The translations under genes were made by a program, and so were the position numbers. From Symbiodinium natans (Eukaryota > Sar > Dinophyceae > Suessiales > Symbiodiniaceae), in NCBI GenBank assembly GCA_905221605.1, contig CAJNDS010000104.1:130001-194000 (forward strand): DNA of 64,000 bases. Direction: 5' to 3'. Shown piece by piece: positions 19,229-30,595 of the stretch; position 1 is the stretch's first letter, and each line of letters begins with the position of its first letter. The notes beneath the pieces were generated by a model. It made no database searches. It was not told the DNA's origin and saw only the letters and a list, made by a program, of their open reading frames with translations.

Positions 19229-22200
19229 GGCCACCCGGTTCGGAGCTGGGGTGTTGAGTTTGAGTCGGGACTGAGGCATCTCAGGTGCATGAAGAGTTCC
19301 CTTAAGTTCCCACGCTGGAAGCCTGGTGAACTTGAGTGATAGAACTCCTACAGCACGACAGATGCAAGCAGGCAGCTAGTTGTACAATGCCACAAAGAGC
19401 TTGTACAGTGCGGACAGACTCACCACCCAGGCCCCAACCCTCAACCCTGATCGCTAGATTCACCAGATTCTGCAAGACTCCTTGTGGGGGCCTGGTTACC
19501 TACGTTTTCGAACCACAGAGCTGCAGGACGCTGCGCTGCAGGAACCTGCAAGCCCTGAAAAACAGGGTTCGCAAGGTAGGGTCGCAAGGGAAGGTGGGGG
19601 CCTTTAGGTGGTCACACTCTCGAGGCGCAGTTTTGGGCACAGGGTAATGTTGCGAGCATCTCGCCCTTTCATCCATACAAGTGAGAGACTGTCACATTCA
19701 TGCCAACAGAAGTCTGAATCCTAAACCCTAAAGCTTCAGGGCTTCAGAATTCGGGGCGTAGCGCTGCTGCTGTGGCTTGTGGGGCAAATACATGCAAGGC
19801 ATGCAGATCCCGATAGTTGCCCCTAAAGCCTCGCCCGTCCCCTGCTTATCTGGTACCCACGCGTACCCCTCATACTCCCTAAGTCATTACCCTTAGAATC
19901 CTCCTTACTTACGCCTTTGCAAGACCCAGCACCATAGAAGACCCTGAGACTTCAGGCCCCCAACTGCCAAAGACTCCCAAGACATCAGATCCTAAGCCTA
20001 AGTGGGAGCGGCCCTTCAGGTCCGTTTTCGCGGGGGGGGGGGGGGAGTCGGATCCGATTATATAAGCCAACTCTAAACTGATAAACTCCAAACCGTCGAG
20101 GTCGGGGCCCCGGGCAGTGCCTCGCGACGGCCGAGCCTGCAGCAGATGGCCCGGGCCTCCTGGAGACCGAGGGGTTTGCAGAGTTCAGGGGGCTAATAAT
20201 CTCCTCCCCTGCTTGAAGAAGGGTCATGGGCGGGTATGAGCAGGGTTGCAAGTTGCAAAAAGCTGCAAGTTGTAGGTTACAAGTTATAAGTTACACAGGA
20301 TTGGGCTATAGGTGACCTTACTTATAGCTTCAATTATAGCTGCCCATGAACCTGCAGGAAAAACTCACCCCTGTGTTTGGCTGCAATATTAGGGGAGGGA
20401 ATTCAAAGGTCGCAGGGTTTTGTGCTTGGGCCTGAGAGTTTCTGGGTTTCGGGGGGTTTTGATCTGAGGCTTGACTGCAGGGTTTTAAGGTTGGAGCGCT
20501 TCGATTTTGGGGTCTGAGAGGTTTTAATCAACAGCCTGAAGATCTCGCTTTGCCCGGTTGATGTGTGAAAAGCCGTTGCCGAGGCCCGCACACCTTCCTC
20601 AGGCGGCAACGAGCAGCAGCGTCCCATCCTCAAGTGCCTTTGAATGGGGCGGGGGGGGGGGGGGGGGCGTCTTGATTGGGAGTACACCGGGATGTACACC
20701 CAACCTCAACCTACACCCCAACACCCGAAACCTTAAACCCCCAACCCGAAGCTCGACACCCTAAGCCCGAAAGAGACTCCGCGGCCTGCAGGAAACCTTG
20801 ATCTTCGTTGCCCCACCTACATCTTGGCAACTTTCGTTGGTCTCAGGGCCTTAGGGTCTGAGGTTCAGGGTTGAAGGCCTTCGGGTTTGGGGCCTAGCAT
20901 CTCGGATCGGCTGAAGGTTCAGGGTTCTGGGGTTCGCAATCTAGGGTCTGAAGGTCCCTGTGGGAGTTGCTGAGGAGCTGGCTATGCCGTTGGCAACAAG
21001 CGGGCCGGCGGCCCAGTGCCGAGGTAAAGGCACTTTGTTAGACAGCAAGGCTCCTTTCACCTGTTATATCGCAAGGGTGGTAAAGAATTGCCTGTATAAT
21101 GCCCTCAGCTTCCTTCGTGACACTGTGTGATTTGTGGCTTTGCTGCTTGCTTTGCTTCTCGTCCTGTGGTTGCTAGCTCAGAGCATCAGCACAGGTGTTT
21201 CTGACCTCGCCCATGCAGGAGCGATGCGAGCCCCTGTGCCGCAGATGGTAAGAGGGAGAGTTACAGGGAGAGCATACGAATTGGGGGCCCCAGCTCAAAC
21301 CTTGCAAGATGCATTTTGGTTGGTTTTTTCGGCTTGCCCCAGCATCGCTACACACCACGGCCCTTAAAGCTAGAAGCCACGCAGGTTTATGCGACGTCAT
21401 GCCCGCAGGTTGGTCAGACCCTCAGTGGAAGCTGTGTGAGACCAAAAGTAGAATGTACATTGTGTTTAGAGTTTCCGGGCACAGGGTGTGAGCGGGAGTG
21501 CGGTGGCCCGGACTTGTGTCAGGTGGACAGATGCGCAGCAAAATTGTCCGGTCCCCGTGCTGTTTACATTGAGGTTGTTCGATTCTGTGGTCATATTTTC
21601 GGCACGAGCTGTATCAAAAAGTGTACCTCAAGTCGAGACCTTAAATTCGGGAAACTGCTTGGCGCTGCAGGTATGATCTGACCGAGGCTAGAAGGAGAAC
21701 AGCTCCCAAGCACCTGTAAAAAAAACCCTGAACTATTACAAACACACACCCCCTGAAGCGTTGAAGCAGACACCCTCAACTCCTTAGCCAAAAAACAACT
21801 CTCGGACACCCAAAACCCAAAACCCTAAACTCCTGCCTACTGCTGAAGCCACCTGGTCAGCCGATCTTCGATCGCCAGACAAAGCCCTAAACCCTGTAGC
21901 CGGCCACTTTAGGCACCTTTTGAGGGGTCTGGAACCTGCCGAGGCAGGCCACATTTCGAGCCGCGGACTCAGGGGATTGGCTTTGGACCCCCCAGTGGCT
22001 TAAGGTTTAGGGTTGAAGTCTGTGTCGGGAAGGCCCAAATTCAGCTTTGTGTGCTGCAAATCTGAGCCCAGCACTTCGTGGAAGCCATGGGGCCCACGTT
22101 TGTGTTTGAGGGCACCGCGGCAATTCCTCGGATGGCTAAGCGTCTCGTGAGATCTCTCTCGCGTCAGTGCTTCAACTGCAGCTCCGATCCCAGCTGTCGA

Positions 22201-24523
22201 AGATGGTCAAACCCGACAGTCTTCAGATACGGTCTCCTGAGGAACTATGCTTGGTTGGTAAAGCCCCAGGTTCAAAGACTTCATTCAGTTCACAACGGTT
22301 GTGTGAAGCAGAGTAATTCTATGTGTCTGCATCTCTGCATGACGTGGTTTGCGCAGGAACACTGACTACGCATACTACACACTGCCAGCTGCTAGAAGAG
22401 CACAAGATAACTTGATTCAGAGCGTCGCTGTTGGCGCCATGGCTCTTTCCGTGCAAGTCGACGCAGCCTGCCTGACGTCCGGGACTTTGCCTTGTTGCCG
22501 GATAACCGATGCTGACGTTTAAACGCTACGGTTCCACTGCCGCTGTGTCTTGCTGCACATCGTAGGCTGCCACCCCTTGGCCCAAGAAACCTCATACCCA
22601 GCCTTGACCTCAGGCAACGAGGCAGCCAGCACCTGACGGGCTGGGGCCGACGCAGAGAGCCACCGGGCAGCAAGACAGGGTTCAATTTTTTTACGTAAAT
22701 GTTTTTGCGAGACCTGTTTTCTGTGTGAGCTCGCAGTCCACCAACATCGTTGATCAACCGCTTGCGGAGGCTGCCCTGCTGCGCGCTCGCATCGAAGCTG
22801 GGCACTTACCCTGACCTGTGCCGCCCCGCATACGCCCCAACGTGCGCGATTCTGCGTCTTCCCCCCTCCCCCACCCCGGTCCCATTCCCCAGCGGCAAGG
22901 GCCGCTTATGACCAGTGGGCCATACGATCATCTCCAAACGTTTTTCAGCACATGTCGACACCCTATTCTATGGCATGCTTTATCCAAAGTCCTGAGCCTT
23001 GAGCCCTCAGCTGCATGTGGAGGACTCGGGCTTGAAGGCATTTCAAGACTTGGTTTAGGGTTTACTAGCGTCGATGGTTTAGGGTTCGCAAGTCGTGAGG
23101 CTCGATGCGGTTCGGCCGCCCACGGCCTCTCTGGAACGCCGGCAAGAGGCCCAGTGAATCACGGGGCGCTTTTTGGGTGCCCTAGTAAAGTACCTGAGCG
23201 CAGAGCTCCGCGTCATAGTCGGATCCCCAAAAGGGCTTACATTGTTTGGAGAACCTCTCTTATGAGGTGAGCTGATGGTTTGGGACTTGGGGCTTTTTTG
23301 GGCGGATTCTATGTTGAAAGCCTAGGGCTCACTAGGAGCGGCTTAGCTAGGGAAGCCAACTCCGGGTTCAGCTCATGTTGTGCCAGCACCGCTGCAGCCC
23401 CCCTGTTGAGCTTAAGTTTCTTGAGCTAAGGCTGTGGCCCTCCATGGCTATTCTGGCCGCGTGTGCCTATGCTCACAGGCCTGCTCCCTCAATACGCAGG
23501 CTAGAATTCCTGAGGGATAGGGGAGAGCTCCAGGGGTGGTCCGGCTAGATCCTCTGAGTGTTCAGCCCGCGAATGGCGGACATGGGGACTCTGTCCTGGT
23601 CTGTACGGCAACCGGAACCTCGGCCATATGCCCCTTTCATCTCCCCACTTCTGAGTCAGGTTTGGTTCTTGCCCAGGTTCGTAAACCCCTAAAGCTACCC
23701 AAAGCCCCAAAACATCCTGCAAGCACCCTAAACCCCGAACCCCCAAGACCACCTGAATCGCCAACAAAAACCCCCAGACGAAGGTGTGGACGTCGACGCT
23801 GGAGCCAGCGGAGGCGTCTCGGCGGCATCAACCCCACATTGTACATGTCGTCATTGCAGCCGGCATACCAGGTTGCAGCGTACCGCACTGTAGGCTCTTT
23901 TTCAGCTTCAGAAAAGACCCCAGGGGATAGTGCACATGGACAGATAACACTATGAAAACGACACCCTGCACCCTACACTCTAGACCCTTCAGCCTCAACC
24001 AACAATGCTCAGGCTCTCCCGGCGCTCGGTGGCCATGGCCGCGGTGGGGTGCACAGAGCAACGGGGGCAGGTTGCTACGGAGTTTTCGAGTCGGCCTGTC
24101 ATTTAGGGTCTTGTAGGGTTTCGGTTTCGGGGGGTTCAGTTCGGTTGAGGTTCAGGGATTTCAGGGATGTCTTAGGGTCCCTGCACCTTAAACCCTAAAC
24201 TCTACAAATTCCTGAGCCCTTAAACCTTTGTGAGCCCTCCAGCATCCCACAAACCCAAGACCATTCAAAACTCCACATCCTACAAACCTACAACCCCAAA
24301 GCCCCAAAACCCCAAGACCCCAAAACCCCAAAACCCCAAACCCAACCCCTTCGAACTCCTCCCAAGCCCTAAAGCCCATAAACCCGAAAACCCCAAGACA
24401 CTAAACCCTTTATCAAACCCTCTAAGATCCTCAAGCCCTACAGCCCATAAACCCAAAAACCCTCAAAACCCTAAACCCTAAACCCCAAAACCCCCCCAAG
24501 GCCCCGAATCCCCGAGCCCCCAG
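19229..24523. other. Long stretch without a recognised gene
   Basis: Holds poly-G runs (20031-20043, 20651-20667), a small GTTACAAG-type repeat (20248-20300), scattered telomere-like bits, and a C-rich array before the next exon (24280-24510). An ATG frame at 22078-22365 (95 aa, Cys/Arg/Ser-rich) has no family signature, and I do not call it a gene. Confidence 0.5.
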
Positions 24524-24589
24524 GCCAGCGACGAGGCCTCCCAGCTGGTGATGTGCTTCGACTTCGACGGGGACCGGGCCTCTGCTTCG
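24524..24589 (+). CDS. Exon of unknown gene
   Basis: Twenty-two codons ending ...DFDGDRASAS; acceptor CCCCCAG and donor TCG|GTTTGGGG at 24590. A complete 245-bp intron follows. Confidence 0.55.
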
Positions 24590-27500
24590 GTTTGGGGTTT
24601 AGGGTTTAGGATTTAGGGTTTAGGGTTTAGGGTTTTGGTGTTTAGGGTTTAGGCATTTAGGGTTTAGGGTTTAGGCTTTTAGGGTTTAGGATTTTCGGGT
24701 TGGGAACATGCAAGCCCTAAGCCAAAAACTCAGCCCCAAAGCCCCAAGACTTGCTGTCGGGGCCTGGATGCAGACCCCCGAAGCCCTGAACACTCGAGCG
24801 CAACCCATCGTTTGCCCTAAGCCCTAAAGCCCAGGTGGTGTGCGACTCCGTGGACGAGAGCACCACCGCCGCAGGGGCTCCCAGCGGGAGCGCAGGTCGG
24901 ATCGGACAGGAGGGGTTCTGGGGTTTAGGATTTAGGGTTTAGGGTTCCGGCTCTGGGGTTTAGGGTTTAGGGTTTAGGGTTCCGGCTCTGGGGTTTAGGG
25001 TTTCGGGATGAGGTGGTTTTGGCTTGATTAGGGCTTAGTACAGCCCAAGAGTCCAAAACTCCCCCACCCCCACCCCCCCCCCCCCCAAAACTCCTGAACC
25101 CCTAAACCCACAAACCCCGATTAAATCTACTAAATCCCCCCAAGCCCTTCAAACCCTCAATCCCTCAACCCCTTCTTTCCACTTTAAGGGCCAACCCAGG
25201 CCTGGCGCCACGCTCGCGAGCGCTGGCCCAGCGCGGCCCTGGGGAACTCGGCGAGGCCAGGGGGTTTCTAGGGGTGAGGGGGTTTCGTTGGGGGAGGGTT
25301 TGTAGAGTTTATCGCCCAGGCCCGGGGGGGGCGGGGGGTGGGGCAGGGGTTTATTTGTCTTGGTATTTGGTAGGTATAAAGTGAAAGACATCAACAGTAG
25401 GGTTCCACCCAAACCTCCTGCATCTCCAGCCTGTCCTGCTTGTTGAGGCCATTTCTGCAACCCATGCGCATTGTGCGCCGCCCGGCCATGTGCACACTCC
25501 ATAGCAGCACCAAAGCCTAAACCCTCAACCCTAAACCCGAAACCCTAAACCCTAAACCCCCGTAAACCCTTGACGCCAAACCTTAAACCCCCTAAGCCCT
25601 TGAACTTTCGCAGCCCCGCGTCGGCGAAGGTACGCCCGGTGGTGGAGACTGGCTGGGAGAACACCGTGATCATAAGGCGGAACCTACCACAAAGCTGATT
25701 TCTGGAGGTGAGGCTTTTTCGAGTTCCGAAGCCCTGAACCCAAGAGCCACCAACAGCCTGAACGCCTTGCACCCCCATGGGTCTTGAGACTTCTTGGGGT
25801 TTCAGCTTGAGGGTTCACAGGTGGTTGTGCAGCTTAGGTTACCTTACTCATATACCTTCACTGACTTGTGACCATGTACCTGTGAGCCTTCAAGCAGTGG
25901 TTGTACGTCCCTCGCCAGACTTGTCCTCAGGCATCTCGTAGCCACAACTTTGCAGACACCCTGGGTGTTTAGGGTGTTTAGGGTGTTTAGGGTGTTTAGG
26001 GTTTAGGGTTTAGGGTGTTTCGTTAAAGCGCTTTAGGGCTTGTTAGGACTTGGGGTGTGCAGGGCTTACGTGATTGCGATTCATCTCGCTGTGAAATCAT
26101 GCGTTCTGCGAGGGATAGGGTTAGGGATGATCAAAGAAACCCAAAACCGCCCCCAAACCCCCACAGTCGCCTCAGGACCCTGGCCGACGTGGACCTCGTG
26201 GAGGCGGCGCAGCGCGCCGCGGCGAGCGGCTCGGCTCAGCCGGGCTTCTCAGGGTTCGGGGTCTTTAGGGTTTAGGGTTTTCGGGTTTCGGGTTTTGAGC
26301 TTTTTTTGTGGTTGAGAGGGTTTAGGGGCTTGGGTTTGGGGCGTTTAGGGCTTTGGGGGGTTTAGGGTTTAGGGTTTAGGGTTTAGGGTTTAGGGCAGCC
26401 CAAGGGTTGGAGTCGGTGTCTGTGGGCGGGAACCCTCAAGCGCTCCTGGGAGGCTCCTGACTCAGTACTCTACATGAGGGCCACTCGGGGTTTAGGGTTT
26501 AGGGTTTAGGGTTTAGGGTTTAGGGAGCCCTAAGCCCCAAACCCGAAACTTCAGGGACCCACGCAAAGGAGCGGAGCTCGGAGAACCAACTTCCCGAACC
26601 CCCAAACCCTAGATGCCAAGCCCTGAGCTTAAACACAGTGGACCCCCCGAGCCCTGAACCTTGTGGGGTTTAGGGCTTAGGGTTTTAGGGTTTTTTGGGG
26701 GGGTTTTAGGGTCGGTCTAGGGTTTAGCGATTTAGGGTTTCGGGTTTAGGGGGTTTTAGGGTTTAGGGTTGAAACCCCGAAGCCCTTCCTGGCATCTCAG
26801 GGCCCAAGCGTCGGATGTCCAGCTTGGGAATGGAGGTGCAGCCTTCTTCGATAGGGGCTGTTGGGGGCTGATCGTTGATGGGGCTTCTGGGGCATAGGTT
26901 ATGTAAGTTGGGATGTTCCCTCTTATACGAACAGTCCTGAATGGGGATTCTAGCCCCGCGATTATCATCCCCGTTATAGGGGCAAACATCCCAATTCATA
27001 AGGTTTACAGGGTTTTTAGGGCTTAGGGTTTATAGGTTCTTTACAGGGCTGGTTTCGCCTTGAAGGTTCCTAGAAAGGGTCTCGTGTTATTGGGGGAGAG
27101 GAGGCCCCGCAGAAATCTGGACCCTTGGCCTCCACGCCTTGTTGTAGCCCTAAACCCTAAACCCTAAACCCTAAGCCCTAAACCCTAAACCCTAAACCCT
27201 AAACCCTAAACCCTAAACCCTAAACCCTAAACCCTAAACCCTAAACCCTAAACCCTAAACCCTGGCGCTGCAGGCATCCACCCTGACTGGGATGCCTGGA
27301 GATGTTGGCCCGCCGGGGGCCCTTGCCTAAAAGCGGGGCAGCGTATCCCCCCCACCCGAGAACCGTACCCCTGAACCCCTTAAGACCCTGAACCCTCTAA
27401 CCCCCTCCCTACAATCCCAAACCCCAGTACTCTGCTCTAAACCCTTAACCCTAAACCCTGAACCCTGAAATATACCCCGAAATGCAACACCCTAATCCCT

Positions 27501-27810
27501 GCCCCAAAACCCTAAAACCCTAAGACCCTAAAGCACCAAAACCCAAAGACCCTAAAACACCAAAACCGTAAACCCCAAACCCCAAAACCCCAAAACCCTA
27601 AACCCCTGAAGCCCCTAAAACCCTGAACCCTACAACCCCAACACCCCAAAACCCCAAACCCCTAAAGCCCCCTAAAACCCCCTAAAACCCCCTAAAACCC
27701 CTAAACCCCCCGTAACACCCTAAAACCCCTAAACCCTTAAAGCTGCCGAAGCTCCCAGGCGCGCGTCGGCTTCGGACTTGCTTAGCAACCTCGGGCCTCT
27801 CGGCATGTGA
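24524..27810 (+). CDS. Unrecognised multi-exon gene (at least four exon candidates)
   Basis: Exon candidates at 24524-24589, 24835-24895, 26176-26250 and 27759-27810 each sit between a C-rich and a G-rich telomere-like array. They read ASDEASQLVMCFDFDGDRAS, VVCDSVDESTTAAGAPSGSA, TLADVDLVEAAQRAAASGSA and RASASDLLSNLGPLGM followed by TGA. The composition is acidic and Ala/Ser-rich. I recognise no family, and not all phases agree, so the exons may be incomplete or belong to more than one gene. Confidence 0.4.
24590..24834. repeat. Model intron: G-rich array then C-rich array
   Basis: The donor GT is the first part of the G-rich arm (24590-24700, GTTTAGGG-like). The C-rich arm (24712-24834, CCCTAAGCC- and CCCTAAAGCC-like) runs up to the CAG acceptor. 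The arms are complementary in type. Confidence 0.75.
24835..24895 (+). CDS. Exon of unknown gene
   Basis: Reads VVCDSVDESTTAAGAPSGSA after AGCCCAG; donor GT at 24896 or a nearby GC. A G-rich array follows (24917-25020). Confidence 0.5.
25021..26175. other. Intron-like stretch
   Basis: C-rich telomere-like sequence at 25060-25180 and 25510-25610, and G-rich at 25965-26020. No supported exon; the 117-aa minus-strand frame here is Pro/Gly-rich noise from the C-rich tract. Confidence 0.5.
26176..26250 (+). CDS. Exon of unknown gene
   Basis: Reads TLADVDLVEAAQRAAASGSA then QPG after CCTCAG|G. A G-rich array begins just downstream (26255-26400). Confidence 0.45.
26908..26994. mobile_element. 87-bp inverted-repeat element (hairpin family copy 1)
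   Basis: The ends are TTGGGATGTT (26908) and its exact complement AACATCCCAA (26985). Inside, CTTATACGAACAGTCCT nearly matches the arm of the 87-bp element at 35134. Resembles a small non-autonomous inverted-repeat element. Confidence 0.55.
27146..27266. repeat. Most uniform telomere-type array (CCCTAAA)n, about 17 copies
   Basis: Nearly perfect 7-bp CCCTAAA units with one CCCTAAG variant. Degenerate C-rich sequence continues on and off to 27735. Confidence 0.95.
27759..27810 (+). CDS. Possible last exon of unknown gene
   Basis: Reads RASASDLLSNLGPLGM then TGA at 27808 after CTCCCAG|G. A G-rich array starts at 27811. The short acidic/leucine tail gives no family clue. Confidence 0.4.
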
Positions 27811-28010
27811 GGCTTAAGGGGATTTAAGGGGGTTTAGGCTCCAGGGGGGGGATAGAGGGGTTATCGTGGTTATAGGGGTTTTGGGGTTTTAGGGTTTTGG
27901 GGTTCAGGGTTTAGGGTTTTGGGTTGAGGGTTTTGGGGTTTCAGGGTTTTGGGGTTTTAGGGTTGTAGGGTTTTAGGGTTGTAGGTTTTAGGGTATTAAG
28001 GTGTTTGCCC
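27811..28010. repeat. G-rich telomere-like array
   Basis: GGGTTTTA, GGGTTTA and GGGTTGA units directly after the TGA of the preceding exon candidate. C-rich CCCTGAA repeats then follow at 28130-28205. Confidence 0.85.
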
Positions 28011-28238
28011 TTTGTTTGGGGGCTTGAGGTTTCAGGTTTTCGATGGGGTCTGGGGCTAAGGGCTTGGAAGGGCATGACATAGCGTTTCAAGAGACTTCTT
28101 GTGGGCATTTCTTGACATACCGTAAACCAACCGTGAACCCTGAACCCTGAACCCTGAAACCTGAACCCTGAACCCTGAACCCTGAACCTTGAACCCTAAA
28201 CCCTACCCCCGAATGAGCCCTCAGCCCCTCCTGTTCAG

Positions 28239-28291
28239 GACGGCCGGGCTGATGTGCAAGTCCATCCTCGGGAGCTGCGCCCCCGACTTCG
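28239..28291 (+). CDS. Exon candidate of unknown ownership
   Basis: Reads TAGLMCKSILGSCAPDF after TTCAG|G, flanked by C-rich (28130-28205) and G-rich (28292-28317) arrays. A second frame is also open, so only the position is suggestive. Confidence 0.35.
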
Positions 28292-28703
28292 GGTTTAGGG
28301 TTTAGGGTTTAGGGTTTGCTGCAACCATGAACCTTCAAGCAGGGCCCCTACTGTAAGCCCGCGCGCCCGAAACCCTAGAACCCTTTAAACCCCTCCGCCT
28401 GATGTTCTAGGATACATTACTTCTGACCCTGCAAATAGAAGCACCCGTGGTCTTTTTCGGGTTTAGAAGTTTGGCAATGCAGAGTTTGGGGATCGAAGGG
28501 TTTAGATCAGTTGCTTAAGAGGCCGGACCTGGTCCTAAAACCAGTAACCATTTTGCCAAAAGTGTGCTGGCTGCTAGCGCTTCTGGTTTGGTACCGGGTC
28601 AAGAACAGGGAGCTCAGCTACCGGGGATACGCATACGGTCCCTTCATGCAGGATTACAATTTTCCACGGTCATTTCCAGAAGTTTGCGGGGTCTGTATAG
28701 GCA

Positions 28704-29993
28704 ATGACTATTGTAGGGCTTCGAAGTTGCGAACCCCGCAAGCCTGGCCTGGCTCCCAGCCTTCGCTTACGAAGCCGCCATGGGCTGTCGAGCGCCCCGC
28801 GTGGAGAGCCTCCTGCGTGGGAGGCTCTTCCCAGGCGCGAGGGTGTGGGTTTGAGGGCCCGTTTATGTTTTAAAAACACCCTTGGCAGCTTAGTTTCGAT
28901 CTTCTGTCTTGAGGGCTTTAGGATATTGTGGCGCGAGCTTCCGCCAGGCAGTGACTGCGGTCAGATCTCCGTCCTTTCCTGGAACGTCCTTGCGCCAGGG
29001 CATGAGGATGGAATGAAGGTGGACTGGGACTCGAGGCTCCCGTGTCTGCTGCAGCACCTAGGCCTCTATGCCGCATGCGACATCATGTGCCTGCAAGAGC
29101 TCGAGAAAGGGAGATCTCTTGAGCCGGTGCAGGAGTACCTGGCAGAGCAGGGTTTTGAGTGCGTGGCGCAGAAGCGCGAAGGGAAGAACTGCTACCACGT
29201 GATTAATGCGACGTTCTTCCGAGCTGCTCGCTTTCGGCTGAACTGGACTGAGTCTCGCTCACGCGTGCTGCTGACAGGCCTTCTGCTGCCCAATGGCCGA
29301 GAGGTTTGTGTGGTGAACGTTCACCTTGCTGCTGTTCGTGGCGAGGAGAGCGTGGCGGCCCAGCTGGGGCAGATGGACAATGCCCTGCAGAAGATGCAGA
29401 GGGTCGTTTCCTCATACAAGATCATCTGCGGCGACTTCAACAACACGCTTGGTGGGGACAGCCCTCTCGTCCCGATGCTCTCTGCACTCGGGGTGTCGCG
29501 GAGCGCGCCGTGTGGGCCCACACACCACGGCGGCCTTGCTCTCGACCACATCTGCGTGGGCTCGGGCCTTGTTCAGGAGCTTGTGCTGACCAGCTCGCAG
29601 AAGGAGCTTGCAGGACTCAGGCGGAGCCTCCCAGACAAGGAGCACCCCTCGGACCACCTTCCCGTGGCCGGGCTCTTCCGCATCAGGGCCTCTGACTGGG
29701 AGATCCCGAGCCTGCCCGAGCCACCCACTCGGGAGCCCACTATGGAGGCTTGGAGGGAGCTGTGCCTGGAGGACCTGAGGCCCCTCCCAACCAACAAGAA
29801 AGCGCGCAAGGAGCGGCGGAGGGAGCACAAGGAACTGGAGGAGACCTTCCTCGCAGCGTGCGGCTGCAAGGAGCGGCACCGCCTCACGGCCTGGAGGGAG
29901 GAGACGCGCACGGCTGCGCGGGTGCTGTGCGCCCTCGTGCTGGACAACGCGCTGGCCACCGTCCGGAGATCCAAGGCCGACGCTGTCACGTAG
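28704..29993 (+). CDS. EEP-family protein (endonuclease/exonuclease/phosphatase fold), uninterrupted
   Basis: EEP enzymes cut phosphodiester or phosphate-ester bonds with Mg2+; the family includes CCR4/nocturnin/angel-type deadenylases. The 429-codon frame shows the expected motifs in order: SWN (residue 94), LQELE (E132), NVHL (205-208), GDFN (243-246), LDHI (281) and SDHLP (316-320), so all metal and catalytic positions look intact. The first about 85 residues have no domain, and the start may be elsewhere: ATG 28704 is simply the first in frame. The C-terminal about 100 residues are basic and helical (KKARKERRREHKELEE). TAG is at 29991. There is no intron across the whole domain, unlike all neighbours, which suggests a retrogene. 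The substrate cannot be told. Confidence 0.85.
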   Translation: MTIVGLRSCEPRKPGLAPSLRLRSRHGLSSAPRGEPPAWEALPRREGVGLRARLCFKNTLGSLVSIFCLEGFRILWRELPPGSDCGQISVLSWNVLAPGHEDGMKVDWDSRLPCLLQHLGLYAACDIMCLQELEKGRSLEPVQEYLAEQGFECVAQKREGKNCYHVINATFFRAARFRLNWTESRSRVLLTGLLLPNGREVCVVNVHLAAVRGEESVAAQLGQMDNALQKMQRVVSSYKIICGDFNNTLGGDSPLVPMLSALGVSRSAPCGPTHHGGLALDHICVGSGLVQELVLTSSQKELAGLRRSLPDKEHPSDHLPVAGLFRIRASDWEIPSLPEPPTREPTMEAWRELCLEDLRPLPTNKKARKERRREHKELEETFLAACGCKERHRLTAWREETRTAARVLCALVLDNALATVRRSKADAVT

Positions 29994-30530
29994 CTCCGGG
30001 TTGAGGGAGCGGGCCGGCAAGCTTCCTGCGTAGATCCGCACCGTGTGCTTTTGTAGCATTGTACAGTGTACAGGCCCCAGTCGCTACGTGGGGAAATGGG
30101 TGGTTGATTTACGTCATGGGCAGTTTTGGGGTCTCTGTTTGGTTAAGTTATAGTACATTCCTTCTTGCTTGGGTGCCAAAAAGGGCCCACGACTGAGGTC
30201 AGTCCCCAGATGGCCTTAAGGCGCTCTTGCGGTGCGACGGCCGCTGGCCGTAAGAGAAAGGAGCGGACGCCCCGCAGGTGAAGGGAGAAGAGTGAACCTG
30301 ACCCCCAGAAAAAAAAACAAAAACAAAAAAAAACCACAGCAAGGCTGGGACCAGATGCGCGACCAGAAGGTCGAGGAGCTCCGCAGCACGCACGCCCCGA
30401 ATCCACAAGAGAGCGAGCTTTGCTCTGGGCAACAGCCGCACCCAGTAGGGGGGGTACACTGCACGCGCCTAAGGTTGGGGGTAGTAACACCACAAACCCC
30501 ATGTAGTACTAGTCACTGTAGCCCCACAAG

Positions 30531-30595
30531 GAGCTCGGCCTGGACGTGCAGGAGCTCGGCCTGGATCTGGGTGCGGTTCTTCAGGGCTCCTTGGG
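30531..30595 (+). CDS. Helical exon candidate
   Basis: Reads ELGLDVQELGLDLGAVLQGS then LG after CCACAAG; GT donor at 30596. ELGLD occurs twice (GAGCTCGGCCTGGA repeated). Confidence 0.45.

Noticed and set aside
22078-22365. 95-codon ATG frame rich in Cys, Arg and Ser
   Set aside because: No domain signature and no matching neighbouring exons; kept only as a note.
27279-27340. Exon candidate ASTLTGMPGDVGPPGALA
   Set aside because: Lies between two C-rich tracts with no donor-side G-rich arm, and has no family resemblance.
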